Source: an uncultured bacterium
Lineage (GTDB): Bacteria > Chloroflexota > Anaerolineae > J036 > Brachytrichaceae
Assembly (NCBI GenBank): GCA_903921365.1
Contig: CAIXPS010000292.1
Coordinates: 1-64,000, forward strand
Reading direction: 5' to 3'
DNA: 64,000 nt
Shown here: piece by piece, positions 52,719-61,527 of the stretch
Layout: every line of letters starts with the position of its first letter
Numbering within the stretch: the first letter of the stretch is position 1
Translations under genes and position numbers: made by a program
Notes under the pieces: generated by a model
The model's input: only the letters and a program-made list of their open reading frames with translations
What the model was told of the DNA's origin: nothing
Database searches by the model: none

Positions 52719-53504
52719 ATGCATCAACATCACATTGAGTCGATTACGCGCGTGAAAACTCACTTCGAGGCCGTTCCCGCCGTTCAGGCGCTGTTGCTGG
52801 GCGGTTCCATCGCCCATCAGTTCGAGAGCGTGGATTCCGATGTCGACATCATGATCGTCGTCTCCCCCGAGGAGCACGCCAGCCGGATCGCAAGCGGGCA
52901 ATTGCAGTTCTTCAGCCGTGAGCTGGTCACATATCCCGAAGGCTATGTGGATGGCAAGTACATCAGCATGGACTTCCTGCGCACCGTGGCGGATCGCGGC
53001 AGCGAGCCGGCGCGCTTCGCGTTTGCCGGCGCCCGCGTCCTGTTTTCGTGCGTCGATGATGTGGACAATGTCCTGCGCAAGATCGCCGCTTACCCTGTAG
53101 ACCAGAAGGTCAGCCGCATCCAGCGCTTCTATGCCCAGTTTGAGACGTGGGCATGGTATACAGGCGAGGGGCTGCGTCTGAAAAACCAGTATTTGTTGAA
53201 TGTCTCTGTTGGGCGGTTAATCCTGTTTGGCGGCCGGTTGATCCTGGCGCACAACGAGATTCTGTACCCGTATCACAAGTGGTTCCTGCACGTTCTGCGG
53301 GATGCGCCCGACAAACCTGCAGGTCTGATGGAACACATCACAGCACTGCAAACGTCTCCGAGCGAGGCGACTATGCGCGCGTTTTTTGAGTGCGTGCGCG
53401 ATTTCCGCAAGTGGGAGATGGCATCCACCGGCTGGCCCAACCAGTTCATGATTGACAGCGAGTTGTCGTGGTTGGATGGCAAGACCCCTGTCGACGACTT
53501 GTAG
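52719..53504 (+). CDS. Nucleotidyltransferase-like protein
   Basis: 261 residues. The polymerase-beta fold signature is present: LLLGGSIAHQFESVDSDVDIMI (Gly-Gly-Ser then D-x-D). A C-terminal helical part may bind the substrate, as in aminoglycoside or DUF4037-type nucleotidyltransferases. Antibiotic adenylation is possible but not supported. A 34-base gap follows the Nudix gene. Confidence 0.65.
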   Translation: MHQHHIESITRVKTHFEAVPAVQALLLGGSIAHQFESVDSDVDIMIVVSPEEHASRIASGQLQFFSRELVTYPEGYVDGKYISMDFLRTVADRGSEPARFAFAGARVLFSCVDDVDNVLRKIAAYPVDQKVSRIQRFYAQFETWAWYTGEGLRLKNQYLLNVSVGRLILFGGRLILAHNEILYPYHKWFLHVLRDAPDKPAGLMEHITALQTSPSEATMRAFFECVRDFRKWEMASTGWPNQFMIDSELSWLDGKTPVDDL

Positions 53505-53525
53505 GCCGGTGAGATTTGTGAAAAA

Positions 53526-53560
53526 CGCACACGACGGCCGGGTTAGGGCCGTCGTGTGCG
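53526..53560 (-). terminator. Intrinsic terminator of the htrA gene
   Basis: A perfect 14-bp stem (53526-53539 with 53547-53560), then on the minus strand five T (53525-53521). It lies 21 bases after the htrA stop, between convergent genes. Confidence 0.85.
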
Positions 53561-53580
53561 CGGGGGAGAAAAGGAAGGGG

Positions 53581-54834
53581 TTACTGGGCCATTTCTGCCA
53601 GTGTCACTGTGATTGTGCGCTCCTGCGTGCCGCGCATCACTATCAGCGTCACCTTGTCACCGGCTTTGTGAGTGCTCAGCGTGCGCGCTAGACCGGATTC
53701 ATCCGTGATCGCACTGCCATCGGCAGAGGTGATGATGTCCTGGCGCTGTAGCCCTGCTTTTGCTGCGGGCGAGCCGGTCACCACGCTCATCACGACGATG
53801 CCATTCTTCTGGGTGATGCCCAGCCGGGCAGCGACTGACGGGGTTAGCGCCGTGTAGCGGATGCCCAGATACGTGTGCGTGGCATGCCCATTTGCGACAA
53901 GTTCGTCAGCAATTGGCTTGGCCGCTGCGATGGAAATCGCGAAGCCGATGCCCTGTGAGGGCACGCCTGGCTCAGCCATGCCCGCGACCAGTGTGTTGAT
54001 ACCGACGACCTGACCGGCCAGGTTGACAAGCGGGCCGCCGGAGTTGCCGGGATTGATCGGCGCGCTGGTTTGGACGACATCGAACAGGAACGGGGCGCTG
54101 CCGTTGCTATCGCTGGGTTCCTGCACAGTGCGACCCAGTGCGCTGGCAACGCCGGCAGTCACCGTCGGGCCGCCAGGCAGCGCTAACGCATTGCCAATCG
54201 CTACAAGCCAGTCGCCCACCTGCAATTGCGTCGAGTCGCCCAGTTCTGCAACCGGCAGATTGTCGCCCTTGATCTGCAGGACGGCCAGGTCAGTCTGGGG
54301 GTCGGCGCCAATAAGCGTCGCCGGGAACGAGCGGCCATCCGGAAGCGAAACGAGCAGGTCCTGGGCGCCTTCGATGACATGGTTATTCGTCAGGATATGT
54401 CCCTGCTTGTCATAGATCACGCCGGAACCGACGCCTGCCGGGACGCTGTAACTCTGGTTGTTCTGGTCGAGTTGCACCTGCTGATTGGTGATCTGCACCA
54501 CCGCAGGCTTGACCTTAGTCGCCACATTGCGCACTGCGGATGTAAAGTCTCCGCTCACGACCGGCCCCGGCTGAGCAGGTGTATCGGCCTGCGTCTGTGC
54601 ACTCGTCGTTTTTGCCGGAGCGATGGCCGCTTCGCTCGATTGATTGAAGGTTTTCACGGTCGCGCTATTGGCGGATATGTTTGACGCCGCGGTGTTGTTC
54701 GTTAGTGCTGCGGCCTGTGAAGCGCTGCCGCTGGTGAGGCTGATGTTGGGAACAGAACACCCCGTGATCATCAGAATGATGGCTGTTGCCGTGGCCATCT
54801 GCACTCCTTTAGTTCGTATCGATTGAATGTTCAT
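53581..54834 (-). CDS. HtrA/DegP-family serine protease (lipoprotein)
   Basis: 417 residues. A signal with lipobox MITGC (Cys26) and a long Ser/Ala/Thr-rich spacer (27-95). The trypsin-like domain has His152 (TNNHV), Asp182 (TDLAVLQ) and Ser265 (GNSGGPL), all intact. One PDZ domain at the C-terminus. It degrades or refolds damaged proteins at the outer face of the membrane. The ATG at 54834 has GGAGG 8 bases upstream. Confidence 0.9.
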   Translation of the reverse strand: MNIQSIRTKGVQMATATAIILMITGCSVPNISLTSGSASQAAALTNNTAASNISANSATVKTFNQSSEAAIAPAKTTSAQTQADTPAQPGPVVSGDFTSAVRNVATKVKPAVVQITNQQVQLDQNNQSYSVPAGVGSGVIYDKQGHILTNNHVIEGAQDLLVSLPDGRSFPATLIGADPQTDLAVLQIKGDNLPVAELGDSTQLQVGDWLVAIGNALALPGGPTVTAGVASALGRTVQEPSDSNGSAPFLFDVVQTSAPINPGNSGGPLVNLAGQVVGINTLVAGMAEPGVPSQGIGFAISIAAAKPIADELVANGHATHTYLGIRYTALTPSVAARLGITQKNGIVVMSVVTGSPAAKAGLQRQDIITSADGSAITDESGLARTLSTHKAGDKVTLIVMRGTQERTITVTLAEMAQ

Positions 54835-54980
54835 CTGTTTTTCCTCCAGACTGTAAGCTTTCTGGTTGCTTTTGGAAACGCTTTATGTGTGCGTTTCATG
54901 GTGATAACGGTACAAATGGCGTCTGAGGCAATGCTGAGCACGCGGTTTGCGTATTGCGTACAGGGTGTTACGGATTCTTA

Positions 54981-55138
54981 ATAGAGCGCTTAGCGTCCCT
55001 TGCGAAGGTTGCCTTGATTAGACGTCATACTGCACGAGACCCTTCGCAAGGGTGGTGTCACGAAGAACCCTGCGAAGGGCGGTCTGGTCGATAGAGGCTT
55101 ATGCACACAACCTTCGCAGGGGAGGCGGATAGAGCGCT
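54981..55138. repeat. Cluster of inverted repeats bracketed by a 10-bp direct repeat
   Basis: Two copies of ATAGAGCGCT (54981-54990, 55129-55138) bracket four copies of a CCCTTGCGAAGG-type motif in alternating orientation (54997, 55040, 55068, 55111). Copies 1 and 2 are inverted to each other, as are copies 3 and 4. The region lies between the divergent htrA and aldo/keto reductase genes; apart from the repeats I see nothing else in this 332-base gap. Confidence 0.55.
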
Positions 55139-55154
55139 ATTTGCAAGTGGGTTA

Positions 55155-55160
55155 TAGAAT
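55155..55160 (+). promoter_or_regulatory. -10 box of the oxidoreductase cluster
   Basis: TAGAAT ends 6 bases before the ATG at 55167. No SD. Predicted leaderless start of the 55167-61460 gene run. Confidence 0.45.
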
Positions 55161-55166
55161 CAGCAT

Positions 55167-56150
55167 ATGAAAACAAGACCTCTCGGGAAAACCGGTATCG
55201 CAGTCAGCGAACTGGCGCTTGGCGGTTTGTTTGTTTCTTCCATCGGCGGGCCTTTCGAGCAGGCGCGCAGTGCAGTGTTGCGCGCGCTGGAACTGGGTGT
55301 GAACTATGTTGACACAGCGCCCGGCTATTTGAACAGCGAGGAAGTGCTCGGCAAAGCGCTTGACGGCGTGACGGCGCCTTATGTGCTATCGACCAAACTG
55401 GGCGGACGCCCTATACCGTTCAATGCTCAGGATCGCAATAGCTTACTGTATTCGGTCGAAGAGAGCCTGCGCATCCTCAAGCGCGACCATATCGACATCC
55501 TGATGATCCACGAGCCCGACCGGCCGGGACAGTACAACTGGTGGGCGGATCCGGCGCACTTCGACGGGCCGGTCATGGATGTGCTGGCGGACCTGAAACG
55601 CCAGGGCGTCATCCGCCATATCGGCCTGGGCGGGACGACGGTTTATGAGTTGCCGCATATCATCAACACCGGGCGGTTTGACGTTGTCCTGACTGCATTT
55701 AACTATAGCCTGTTGTGGCGTGAGGCCGAACTCGAAGTGCTGCCGGCGGCGGTCAAGCAGGGCATGGGGATCGTCATTGGGTCGCCCTTGCAACAGGGTG
55801 CGCTGGCGCGCCGGTATGATGTCGAGGTGCGCCATGGCGCGCGCTGGTTGAGTTCACCGCGCCGCGCGCAGTATCTAAAGCTGTATGATTTTATCGATGA
55901 GATTGGTATTCCACTTGCCGAATTGGGCTTGCGTTTCGTGCTTTCCAATCCGAATGTCTCGTGCACGCTGACGGGCGCGCGCTCGCGCGAGGAAGTCGAG
56001 GCCAATGTGGCGGCCGTGGAGAAGGGCCCGCTGCCAGCGGACATTCTGAAGCGTTTGGACGAGATCGCGGCAATGGTCCCATTCCGCCCGTTCGAAGAGC
56101 CTTTCGGATTGCCGTTCGGGCGCGAGTACTGGGGACCGGGCACAGCCTGA
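55167..56150 (+). CDS. Aldo/keto reductase
   Basis: 327 residues, AKR fold. Catalytic tetrad: Asp in NYVDTAPGY, Tyr in APGY, Lys in LSTKLG and His in LMIHEPD. It resembles the group that oxidises aldoses such as L-fucose or reduces simple carbonyls with NAD(P)H. First gene of the cluster; 63 bases follow before the dehydrogenase gene. It is only distantly similar to the second aldo/keto reductase at 60498. Confidence 0.82.
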   Translation: MKTRPLGKTGIAVSELALGGLFVSSIGGPFEQARSAVLRALELGVNYVDTAPGYLNSEEVLGKALDGVTAPYVLSTKLGGRPIPFNAQDRNSLLYSVEESLRILKRDHIDILMIHEPDRPGQYNWWADPAHFDGPVMDVLADLKRQGVIRHIGLGGTTVYELPHIINTGRFDVVLTAFNYSLLWREAELEVLPAAVKQGMGIVIGSPLQQGALARRYDVEVRHGARWLSSPRRAQYLKLYDFIDEIGIPLAELGLRFVLSNPNVSCTLTGARSREEVEANVAAVEKGPLPADILKRLDEIAAMVPFRPFEEPFGLPFGREYWGPGTA

Positions 56151-56213
56151 TCGTGACGGCCTGACGGCCTGATGGCATGATGTCATGAAGGCATGATGGA
56201 ATGGAGGTGAGTT

Positions 56214-57245
56214 ATGAAAGCAGCAATTGTGCGGCGACCGGGTGAGCTAACCGTTGAGGATATCCCCGCGCCGCAGCCCGGCGATTACGAAGCCCTGTGC
56301 CGAATTGAATACGGCGCCACGTGCACAGGCACTGACCAGCACCTGATCGCGGGACGCTTCCCGTGGCCTGTGACTTACCCGACGATCCTTGGGCACGAGA
56401 GCATCGGGCGCGTCGTGCAGATTGGCAAGCGCGTGCGAAACTACACGGTTGGCGATCTGGTCACCCGTGTAGGCACGCCCTCGCCGCTGACTGGTGAGTT
56501 TCAAGTGAACTGGGGCGGGTATGCTGAGTTCGGCATTGTCCGCGACCACTGGGCGATGCGGGAGGATGGCCTGCCGGCGAGCGAGTGGAGTGGATATCGC
56601 ATCAACCAGGTGCTCCCGTCCGACTTCGACCCAGCGGCGGCGACGATGATCATCACGTGGCGTGAAACGCTCAGCTACCTGAACCGCATGGGCGTCGGCC
56701 AGGGAGCGCGCGTCCTGATCAGCGGCTCCGGCGGAAATGGGCTGGCATTTGCGGCGCATGCGGCAAATCGCGGCGCCGCACAGGTCACGGTAATCGGCAG
56801 CCCCGCCCGTGAAACTGCGGCGCGCGCAGTTGGGGCAAGTGACTATTACGACTATGGCGGCGTGGGATTGATTGAACGAATCGACCAGGCCTTACCTGGC
56901 GGATATGACTTCATCATCGACGCCGTGGGCAAGAGCGGCCAACTCGACGCGATTCTGCCGCTACTCAAGGCCGGCGGCACTGTCGGCATCTATGGCATCG
57001 ATGACTGGGGCAAGTGCGCGCTGAACCCGACGCGGGCGCGCGGCACATTCACTTTTTACAACGGCGGCTACGACGAAGAGGAAACACATGCGCAGATCGT
57101 TGACGATGTTCAACGCGGCAAACTCAATGCGGCGCACTGGCTTGACCTGGAGCACCCCTATGCGTTGAGCGACATCAACCAGGCGTTCGATGCCTTGCGC
57201 GCGCGCAAGATGATCAAGGCGGTGATCCGTTGCGCGTCTATTTAA
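56214..57245 (+). CDS. Medium-chain zinc-type dehydrogenase
   Basis: 343 residues. The GroES-like half has the catalytic Cys (ATCTGTDQ) and GHESIG, and the Rossmann half VLISGSGGNGLAFAAHAAN. The structural zinc loop with four Cys is absent. The substrate is probably a sugar or polyol alcohol, inferred from the neighbours. A strong SD (GGAGGTGAG) precedes the ATG. The last 16 bases overlap the next gene. Confidence 0.8.
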   Translation: MKAAIVRRPGELTVEDIPAPQPGDYEALCRIEYGATCTGTDQHLIAGRFPWPVTYPTILGHESIGRVVQIGKRVRNYTVGDLVTRVGTPSPLTGEFQVNWGGYAEFGIVRDHWAMREDGLPASEWSGYRINQVLPSDFDPAAATMIITWRETLSYLNRMGVGQGARVLISGSGGNGLAFAAHAANRGAAQVTVIGSPARETAARAVGASDYYDYGGVGLIERIDQALPGGYDFIIDAVGKSGQLDAILPLLKAGGTVGIYGIDDWGKCALNPTRARGTFTFYNGGYDEEETHAQIVDDVQRGKLNAAHWLDLEHPYALSDINQAFDALRARKMIKAVIRCASI

Positions 57246-58054
57246 TGACTGACCTCGAAGGCGTCGCCGGCGTGCTCAACTTTGACGATTGGTGCCTGCC
57301 TGAGTCGCGCTATTACGAGACGGCAAAGGAACTGCTCACGCGCGAAGTGAACGCGGCCGTTGATGGGTTCTTTGCAGGCGGCGCCAGCCAGGTGCTGGTG
57401 GCAGACGGCCACGGCGCGGGCGGGATCAACCCGGTTTTGCTCGACAAACGCGCAGAGCTGATGCGCGGTTTTGGCATGGGCTGGCCTTTCCTCCTCAACG
57501 AGGGCTATGACGCAGTTGCGTGGGTGGGGCAGCATGCCAAGGCCGGCACTGTCTACGCGCATCTGGCGCATACACAGTGGTTCAACTATCTCGATCTGTC
57601 GATCAACGAAGTGTCGATCGGCGAGTTCGGCCAACTGGCGCTGTGCGCAAACGAGCTGGACGTGCCCGCGGTCTTCTTCTCCGGCGACAGCGCAGGCTGT
57701 CTCGAAGCCCAGCACCTGACCCCCGGCGTTGAGACGGTCAGCGTCAAACGCGGCACTACGGCGACATCGGGTGACGGACTCGATGCGGCGAAGTATCAGC
57801 GCCACAACGCCGGGGCGGTGCATCGGCATCCTGAACGGGCGCGCGCCTTGATCCGCGAAGGATCAGAGCGCGCCATGCGCCGGTATGCGTCGTATCGCCC
57901 GCGTGTGACGCCACAGTTGGCTGCGCCGTACCAACGGGTGGCGATATTCCGTGGCGAGAAGGGCGGCACAAAGACCATTTCGATCGAGAGCCATCCCAAT
58001 AGCGTTATCGAGTTGATGAATGTGCCGTTCCAACCAGCGCCGCTGGTGGAATAG
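57230..58054 (+). CDS. M55-family D-aminopeptidase (DppA-like)
   Basis: 274 residues. The M55 metal ligands are visible: DLEG at the N-terminus, DGHGAGG, GQHAKAG and NEVSIGEFG. DppA cuts D-amino acid peptides such as D-Ala-D-Ala. I use the TTG at 57230 because the conserved RVYLMTDLEGVAG start would be lost from any later codon. It overlaps the dehydrogenase by 16 bases, so translation is probably coupled. Confidence 0.82.
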   Translation: MRVYLMTDLEGVAGVLNFDDWCLPESRYYETAKELLTREVNAAVDGFFAGGASQVLVADGHGAGGINPVLLDKRAELMRGFGMGWPFLLNEGYDAVAWVGQHAKAGTVYAHLAHTQWFNYLDLSINEVSIGEFGQLALCANELDVPAVFFSGDSAGCLEAQHLTPGVETVSVKRGTTATSGDGLDAAKYQRHNAGAVHRHPERARALIREGSERAMRRYASYRPRVTPQLAAPYQRVAIFRGEKGGTKTISIESHPNSVIELMNVPFQPAPLVE

Positions 58055-58070
58055 GGCGGTGGGTCGCAAG

Positions 58071-58100
58071 ATAGGGCAACCGCAAGGGGTTTGCCTCTAT
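58071..58100. repeat. Palindromic repeat, copy of the element at 9120
   Basis: ATAGGGCAACC, then GCAAGG, then GGTTTGCCTCTAT: the ends are inverted repeats. Nearly identical over 20 bases to 9120-9139. It lies between the M55 and URO-D genes. Confidence 0.5.
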
Positions 58101-58119
58101 ATTTCACACGGAGATAATA

Positions 58120-59394
58120 ATGAATTCCAGAGAACGCGTGGCGCTTAGTTTGAATCATGAAGAACCCGATTACCTGCCCATGGACATGGGAGCCAGCGCC
58201 GTCACCGGCATGCATATCAACACCGTATATGCGCTGCGGCAGGCGCTCAAACTCGACCCGCCTGGGGAGCAGGTCAAGGTGGTTGAGCCGTATCAACTGC
58301 TTGGTGAGATCAAGCCCGATTTGATCGACGCGCTGGGCATCGATGTGATCGGGCTGGGCAAGCCGCAGAATCTGTTTGGCTACAAGAACGAAGGGTGGAA
58401 GCCGTGGACGACGCCGCAGGGCGTGCCGGCGCTGGTTCCTGAAGCCTTCAACACTGACCCCGAACCGAACGGTGAAGTGTTGATGTATCCGGAAGGGGAC
58501 AAGACAGTGCGGCCGAGTGGGCGCCTGCCGCAGGGCGGGTTCTACTTTGACACGATCATCCGCCAGGACCCGATCGACGATGATCACATGAACGTGGAAG
58601 ACAACCTTGAGGAGTTCACACCGATCGCGGACGAAGACCTGGCCTACCTGGCATCCGAAGCAGAGCGGTTGTACACGACGACGGACAAAGCCATCCTTGG
58701 CAACTTTGGCGGCACCGCATTTGGCGATATCGCGATGGTGCCTGCGCCGTTTCTCAAACACCCTAAAGGAATTCGTGACGTTGCCGAGTGGTACATGAGC
58801 ACTGTCAGCCGGCGCGATTATGTGAGCGAAGTATTCGAGCGGCAATGCGACATCGGCCTGGAGAATCTGGAACGCATATTTGCGCTGGTCGGCAATCGTG
58901 TAGCCGCTGTGTTTGTCACGGGCACTGACTTTGGCACACAGAACGGCCCGTTCATCTCTCCAAAGGCGTATCGCAGCTTGTTCATGCCATTCCATAAACG
59001 CGTAAACGAGTGGATTCACACGCGCACCCAGTGGAAGTCGTTCATCCATTCGTGTGGTTCCGTGCGCGCGTTGATCCCCGACTTTATCGAGGCTGGTTTC
59101 GACATCCTGAACCCGGTGCAGACTTCGGCTGCGCGCATGGCGCCGGATGAACTGAAACGCGAGTATGGCAAGTCCATCACCTTCTGGGGCGGGGGCGTGG
59201 ATACGCAACGCACGTTGCCGTTTGGAACGCCGGATGAAGTGCGGCAACAGGTGCGCGAACGCATCCGCACGCTTGGCCCCGGCGGCGGTTTTATTTTCAA
59301 CCCGATCCACAACGTTCAGGCACAGACGCCGGTCGAGAATGTGCTGGCAATGTTCGAGGCTGTGCGGGAGCATGGCCGTTATCCAATCGTATGA
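58120..59394 (+). CDS. Uroporphyrinogen decarboxylase (URO-D) family protein
   Basis: 424 residues of the URO-D/MtaA superfamily: MNSRERVALSLNHEEPDYLPMD at the start, VFVTGTDFGTQNGPFISP and IHSCGSVRALIPDFIEAGFDILNPVQ later. The HxCG motif could hold zinc as in corrinoid methyltransferases. It is longer than HemE (about 350), and the cluster has no haem or corrinoid gene. A role in sugar or C1 breakdown is a guess. SD CGGAGATAATA before the ATG. Confidence 0.75.
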   Translation: MNSRERVALSLNHEEPDYLPMDMGASAVTGMHINTVYALRQALKLDPPGEQVKVVEPYQLLGEIKPDLIDALGIDVIGLGKPQNLFGYKNEGWKPWTTPQGVPALVPEAFNTDPEPNGEVLMYPEGDKTVRPSGRLPQGGFYFDTIIRQDPIDDDHMNVEDNLEEFTPIADEDLAYLASEAERLYTTTDKAILGNFGGTAFGDIAMVPAPFLKHPKGIRDVAEWYMSTVSRRDYVSEVFERQCDIGLENLERIFALVGNRVAAVFVTGTDFGTQNGPFISPKAYRSLFMPFHKRVNEWIHTRTQWKSFIHSCGSVRALIPDFIEAGFDILNPVQTSAARMAPDELKREYGKSITFWGGGVDTQRTLPFGTPDEVRQQVRERIRTLGPGGGFIFNPIHNVQAQTPVENVLAMFEAVREHGRYPIV

Positions 59395-59900
59395 GCGAGA
59401 TCGCATCCATGCGCATGCGCATGCCGGGTGAAACAAAATTGTCGCCAGGGCGCGACTTCACCATCCGCGCTTTCCGATCACAGGATCAGGTCGCGACACG
59501 GGAACTGGTGCTCGAAGGGTTGGGGGAGCGCTGGGGCGTTATTGATGAGTCGCGCAATCCGGACCTGGATGACATTGCTACCTTTTACGTTTCGAAGGGA
59601 CATATGGTGCTCATTGCCGAGGACGATTCCGGGATTCTTGGTAGCGGTGCGCTGGTTGTGACAGACCGCAGGGCGCAAATGGTGCGCGTGTCGGTCAGGG
59701 CGACCGAGCGCAGGCGCGGTATCGCCAGTGCGATTGTCGAGGAGCTGGTCGAAATCGCGCGCGAGCGCGGCGTCAGGCGCATCGAGGTAGAGACAAACAA
59801 TGACTGGCACAGTGCAATACGGTTGTACGAACGGCATGGGTTTGTCGAATATGCTCGTGACGCAGAGAGTGTCTATCTCGCGAGGGAGTTGCCTGAATGA
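59391..59900 (+). CDS. GNAT-family N-acetyltransferase
   Basis: 169 residues. The CoA motif region reads VRATERRRGIASAIVEELVEIARERG and the end WHSAIRLYERHGFVEY. Its ATG overlaps the URO-D stop (ATGA). Substrate unknown. Genes 58120-60484 are linked by such overlaps. Confidence 0.8.
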   Translation: MSEIASMRMRMPGETKLSPGRDFTIRAFRSQDQVATRELVLEGLGERWGVIDESRNPDLDDIATFYVSKGHMVLIAEDDSGILGSGALVVTDRRAQMVRVSVRATERRRGIASAIVEELVEIARERGVRRIEVETNNDWHSAIRLYERHGFVEYARDAESVYLARELPE

Positions 59901-60484
59901 GAAAGTGGATAGTGGGAATGTTAGCTTTTGTTGTTTTGATGGCAGGATGTGCGGCGGCCAGCACACCTCTGGCGTCGCCGCTCGTGACTATCATTGCGAC
60001 GAGCGGCGGCGGGCCGGCTTCGGCGCTCGCTGTGACCAGTAGCGCATTCGAGGCAGGCAAGGCCATCCCGATGAAGTACACATGTGATGGTCAGAAAGTC
60101 TCTGTCCCAATGGCGTGGGGCGATGTGCCTGCGGCGACGAAGAGCTTTGCCCTGATTGTCGATGACCCCGACGCGCCCGGGCGCGTGTTTGTGCACTGGG
60201 TTCTTTTCAACATACCTCCGGCAACGCGCGCGCTGCCGGAAGGCGTCAAGACAGACCCGACGCTCGCGGATGGGACGCGGAACGGGAATAATGGCGGCGG
60301 CCAGAGCGGATACACTGGTCCCTGTCCGCCCAGCGGCGTGCACCGCTACTTCTTTAAGCTGTATGCCCTGGACATGCTACTCACACTTGATCCCGGCGCG
60401 TCGAAGGATCAGGTGCTTGCAGCCATACAGGGGCATATTCTGGCACAGGGCGAGTTGATAGGCACATATACCAGAAGTAAGTAA
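59897..60484 (+). CDS. PEBP-family (YbhB/YbcL) lipoprotein
   Basis: 195 residues. A signal peptide with lipobox LMAGC (Cys18) and then the PEBP fold: IVDDPDAPGRVFVHWVLFN and the ligand pocket YTGPCPPSGVHRYFFKLYALD. Bacterial members are of unclear function; some bind phosphate-containing lipids or inhibit proteases. The ATG overlaps the previous stop. Confidence 0.85.
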   Translation: MRKWIVGMLAFVVLMAGCAAASTPLASPLVTIIATSGGGPASALAVTSSAFEAGKAIPMKYTCDGQKVSVPMAWGDVPAATKSFALIVDDPDAPGRVFVHWVLFNIPPATRALPEGVKTDPTLADGTRNGNNGGGQSGYTGPCPPSGVHRYFFKLYALDMLLTLDPGASKDQVLAAIQGHILAQGELIGTYTRSK

Positions 60485-60497
60485 GATAAGCAGTACT

Positions 60498-61460
60498 ATG
60501 CAAACAAGAAAACTCGGTTGGACAGATCTGAATTTGACGACCATTGGCCTGGGCGCCTGGGCTATGGGAGGCAACGGCTGGAAGTTTGGTTGGGGCCCGC
60601 AGGATGACGCGGACTCGATTGCGACAATACGCCGCGCCAACGAGCTGGGCATCAACTGGATTGATACGGCGGCCATCTATGGACTTGGGCATTCGGAGGA
60701 AGTCGTCGGTCGGGCGTTGAAAATGCTTGCGACAAAGCCGATCGTCGCCACAAAGTGCAGCCGGCGTTGGGATGACGCCGGCATGCCGTACGCGGATCTC
60801 AACCCGGCCAGCCTGCGCAGGGAATGCGACGAGAGCCTGCGCAGGCTTGGCGTCGAACAGATTGACCTGTATCAGGTGCACTGGCCACAGCCAGACGCGG
60901 CAATTGAAGAGGCGTGGGGCACGCTGGCTGACCTTGTAAAGGTTGGCAAGTTGCGCTATATCGGTGTGTGCAATTTCAGCGTTTCGCAACTCATGCGTAT
61001 CCGGCCGATTCATCCGGTCGCCTCGCTGCAACCGCCCTACAGCATGCTGGTGCGGGGTGTGGAGGCTGAGACGCTGGCCTATTGTGCTGCCAATAACATC
61101 GGTGTCGTAGCCTACAGCCCGATGCAGAAGGGACTGCTCACCGGCAAGGTGACGCGCGAATGGGTGGAGTCCCTGGCCGCAGATGACCATCGTCATCGCG
61201 ATCCGATGTTCCAGGAGCCGCAGCTGGGCGCTAATCTTGCTTTGGTTGATGGACTCAAGCAGATTGCTCAGCGCAACGGCAAGACGGCAGCACAACTCGC
61301 GATTGCCTGGGTGCTGCGCCGAGCAGAAGTGACATCGGCCATCGTCGGCGCGCGCAGGCCGTCACAGATCGAAGAGACGGTAGCCGCAGGCGACTGGTCT
61401 TTGTCGCTCGACGACATCGCCAGCGTCGAGATGTTGCTGGCCGAACGAGCCAGAGTTTAG
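60498..61460 (+). CDS. Aldo/keto reductase
   Basis: 320 residues. Tetrad residues are in WIDTAAIYGLGHSE (Asp, Tyr), VATKCSRRW (Lys) and YQVHWPQ (His). It resembles the YdhF/IolS-type NADP-dependent reductases (RKLGWTDLNLTTIGLGAWAMG). It follows the PEBP gene by 13 bases and is the last gene before a hairpin. Confidence 0.85.
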   Translation: MQTRKLGWTDLNLTTIGLGAWAMGGNGWKFGWGPQDDADSIATIRRANELGINWIDTAAIYGLGHSEEVVGRALKMLATKPIVATKCSRRWDDAGMPYADLNPASLRRECDESLRRLGVEQIDLYQVHWPQPDAAIEEAWGTLADLVKVGKLRYIGVCNFSVSQLMRIRPIHPVASLQPPYSMLVRGVEAETLAYCAANNIGVVAYSPMQKGLLTGKVTREWVESLAADDHRHRDPMFQEPQLGANLALVDGLKQIAQRNGKTAAQLAIAWVLRRAEVTSAIVGARRPSQIEETVAAGDWSLSLDDIASVEMLLAERARV

Positions 61461-61474
61461 GTTCAGTTTTATCT

Positions 61475-61504
61475 GCCTGTGAGGTCTTGTTAGGCTTCAC
61501 AGGC
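61475..61504 (+). terminator. Hairpin after the second aldo/keto reductase
   Basis: GCCTGTGA (61475-61482) pairs with TCACAGGC (61497-61504); the loop is 14 bases, then GTTTCG. A weak terminator, 15 bases past the stop. Confidence 0.45.
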
Positions 61505-61527
61505 GTTTCGCAGTTTGTGGTGCAACA

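Noticed and set aside
52719-53504. Aminoglycoside resistance gene
   Set aside because: Only the general nucleotidyltransferase signature is present; nothing points to antibiotic substrates.
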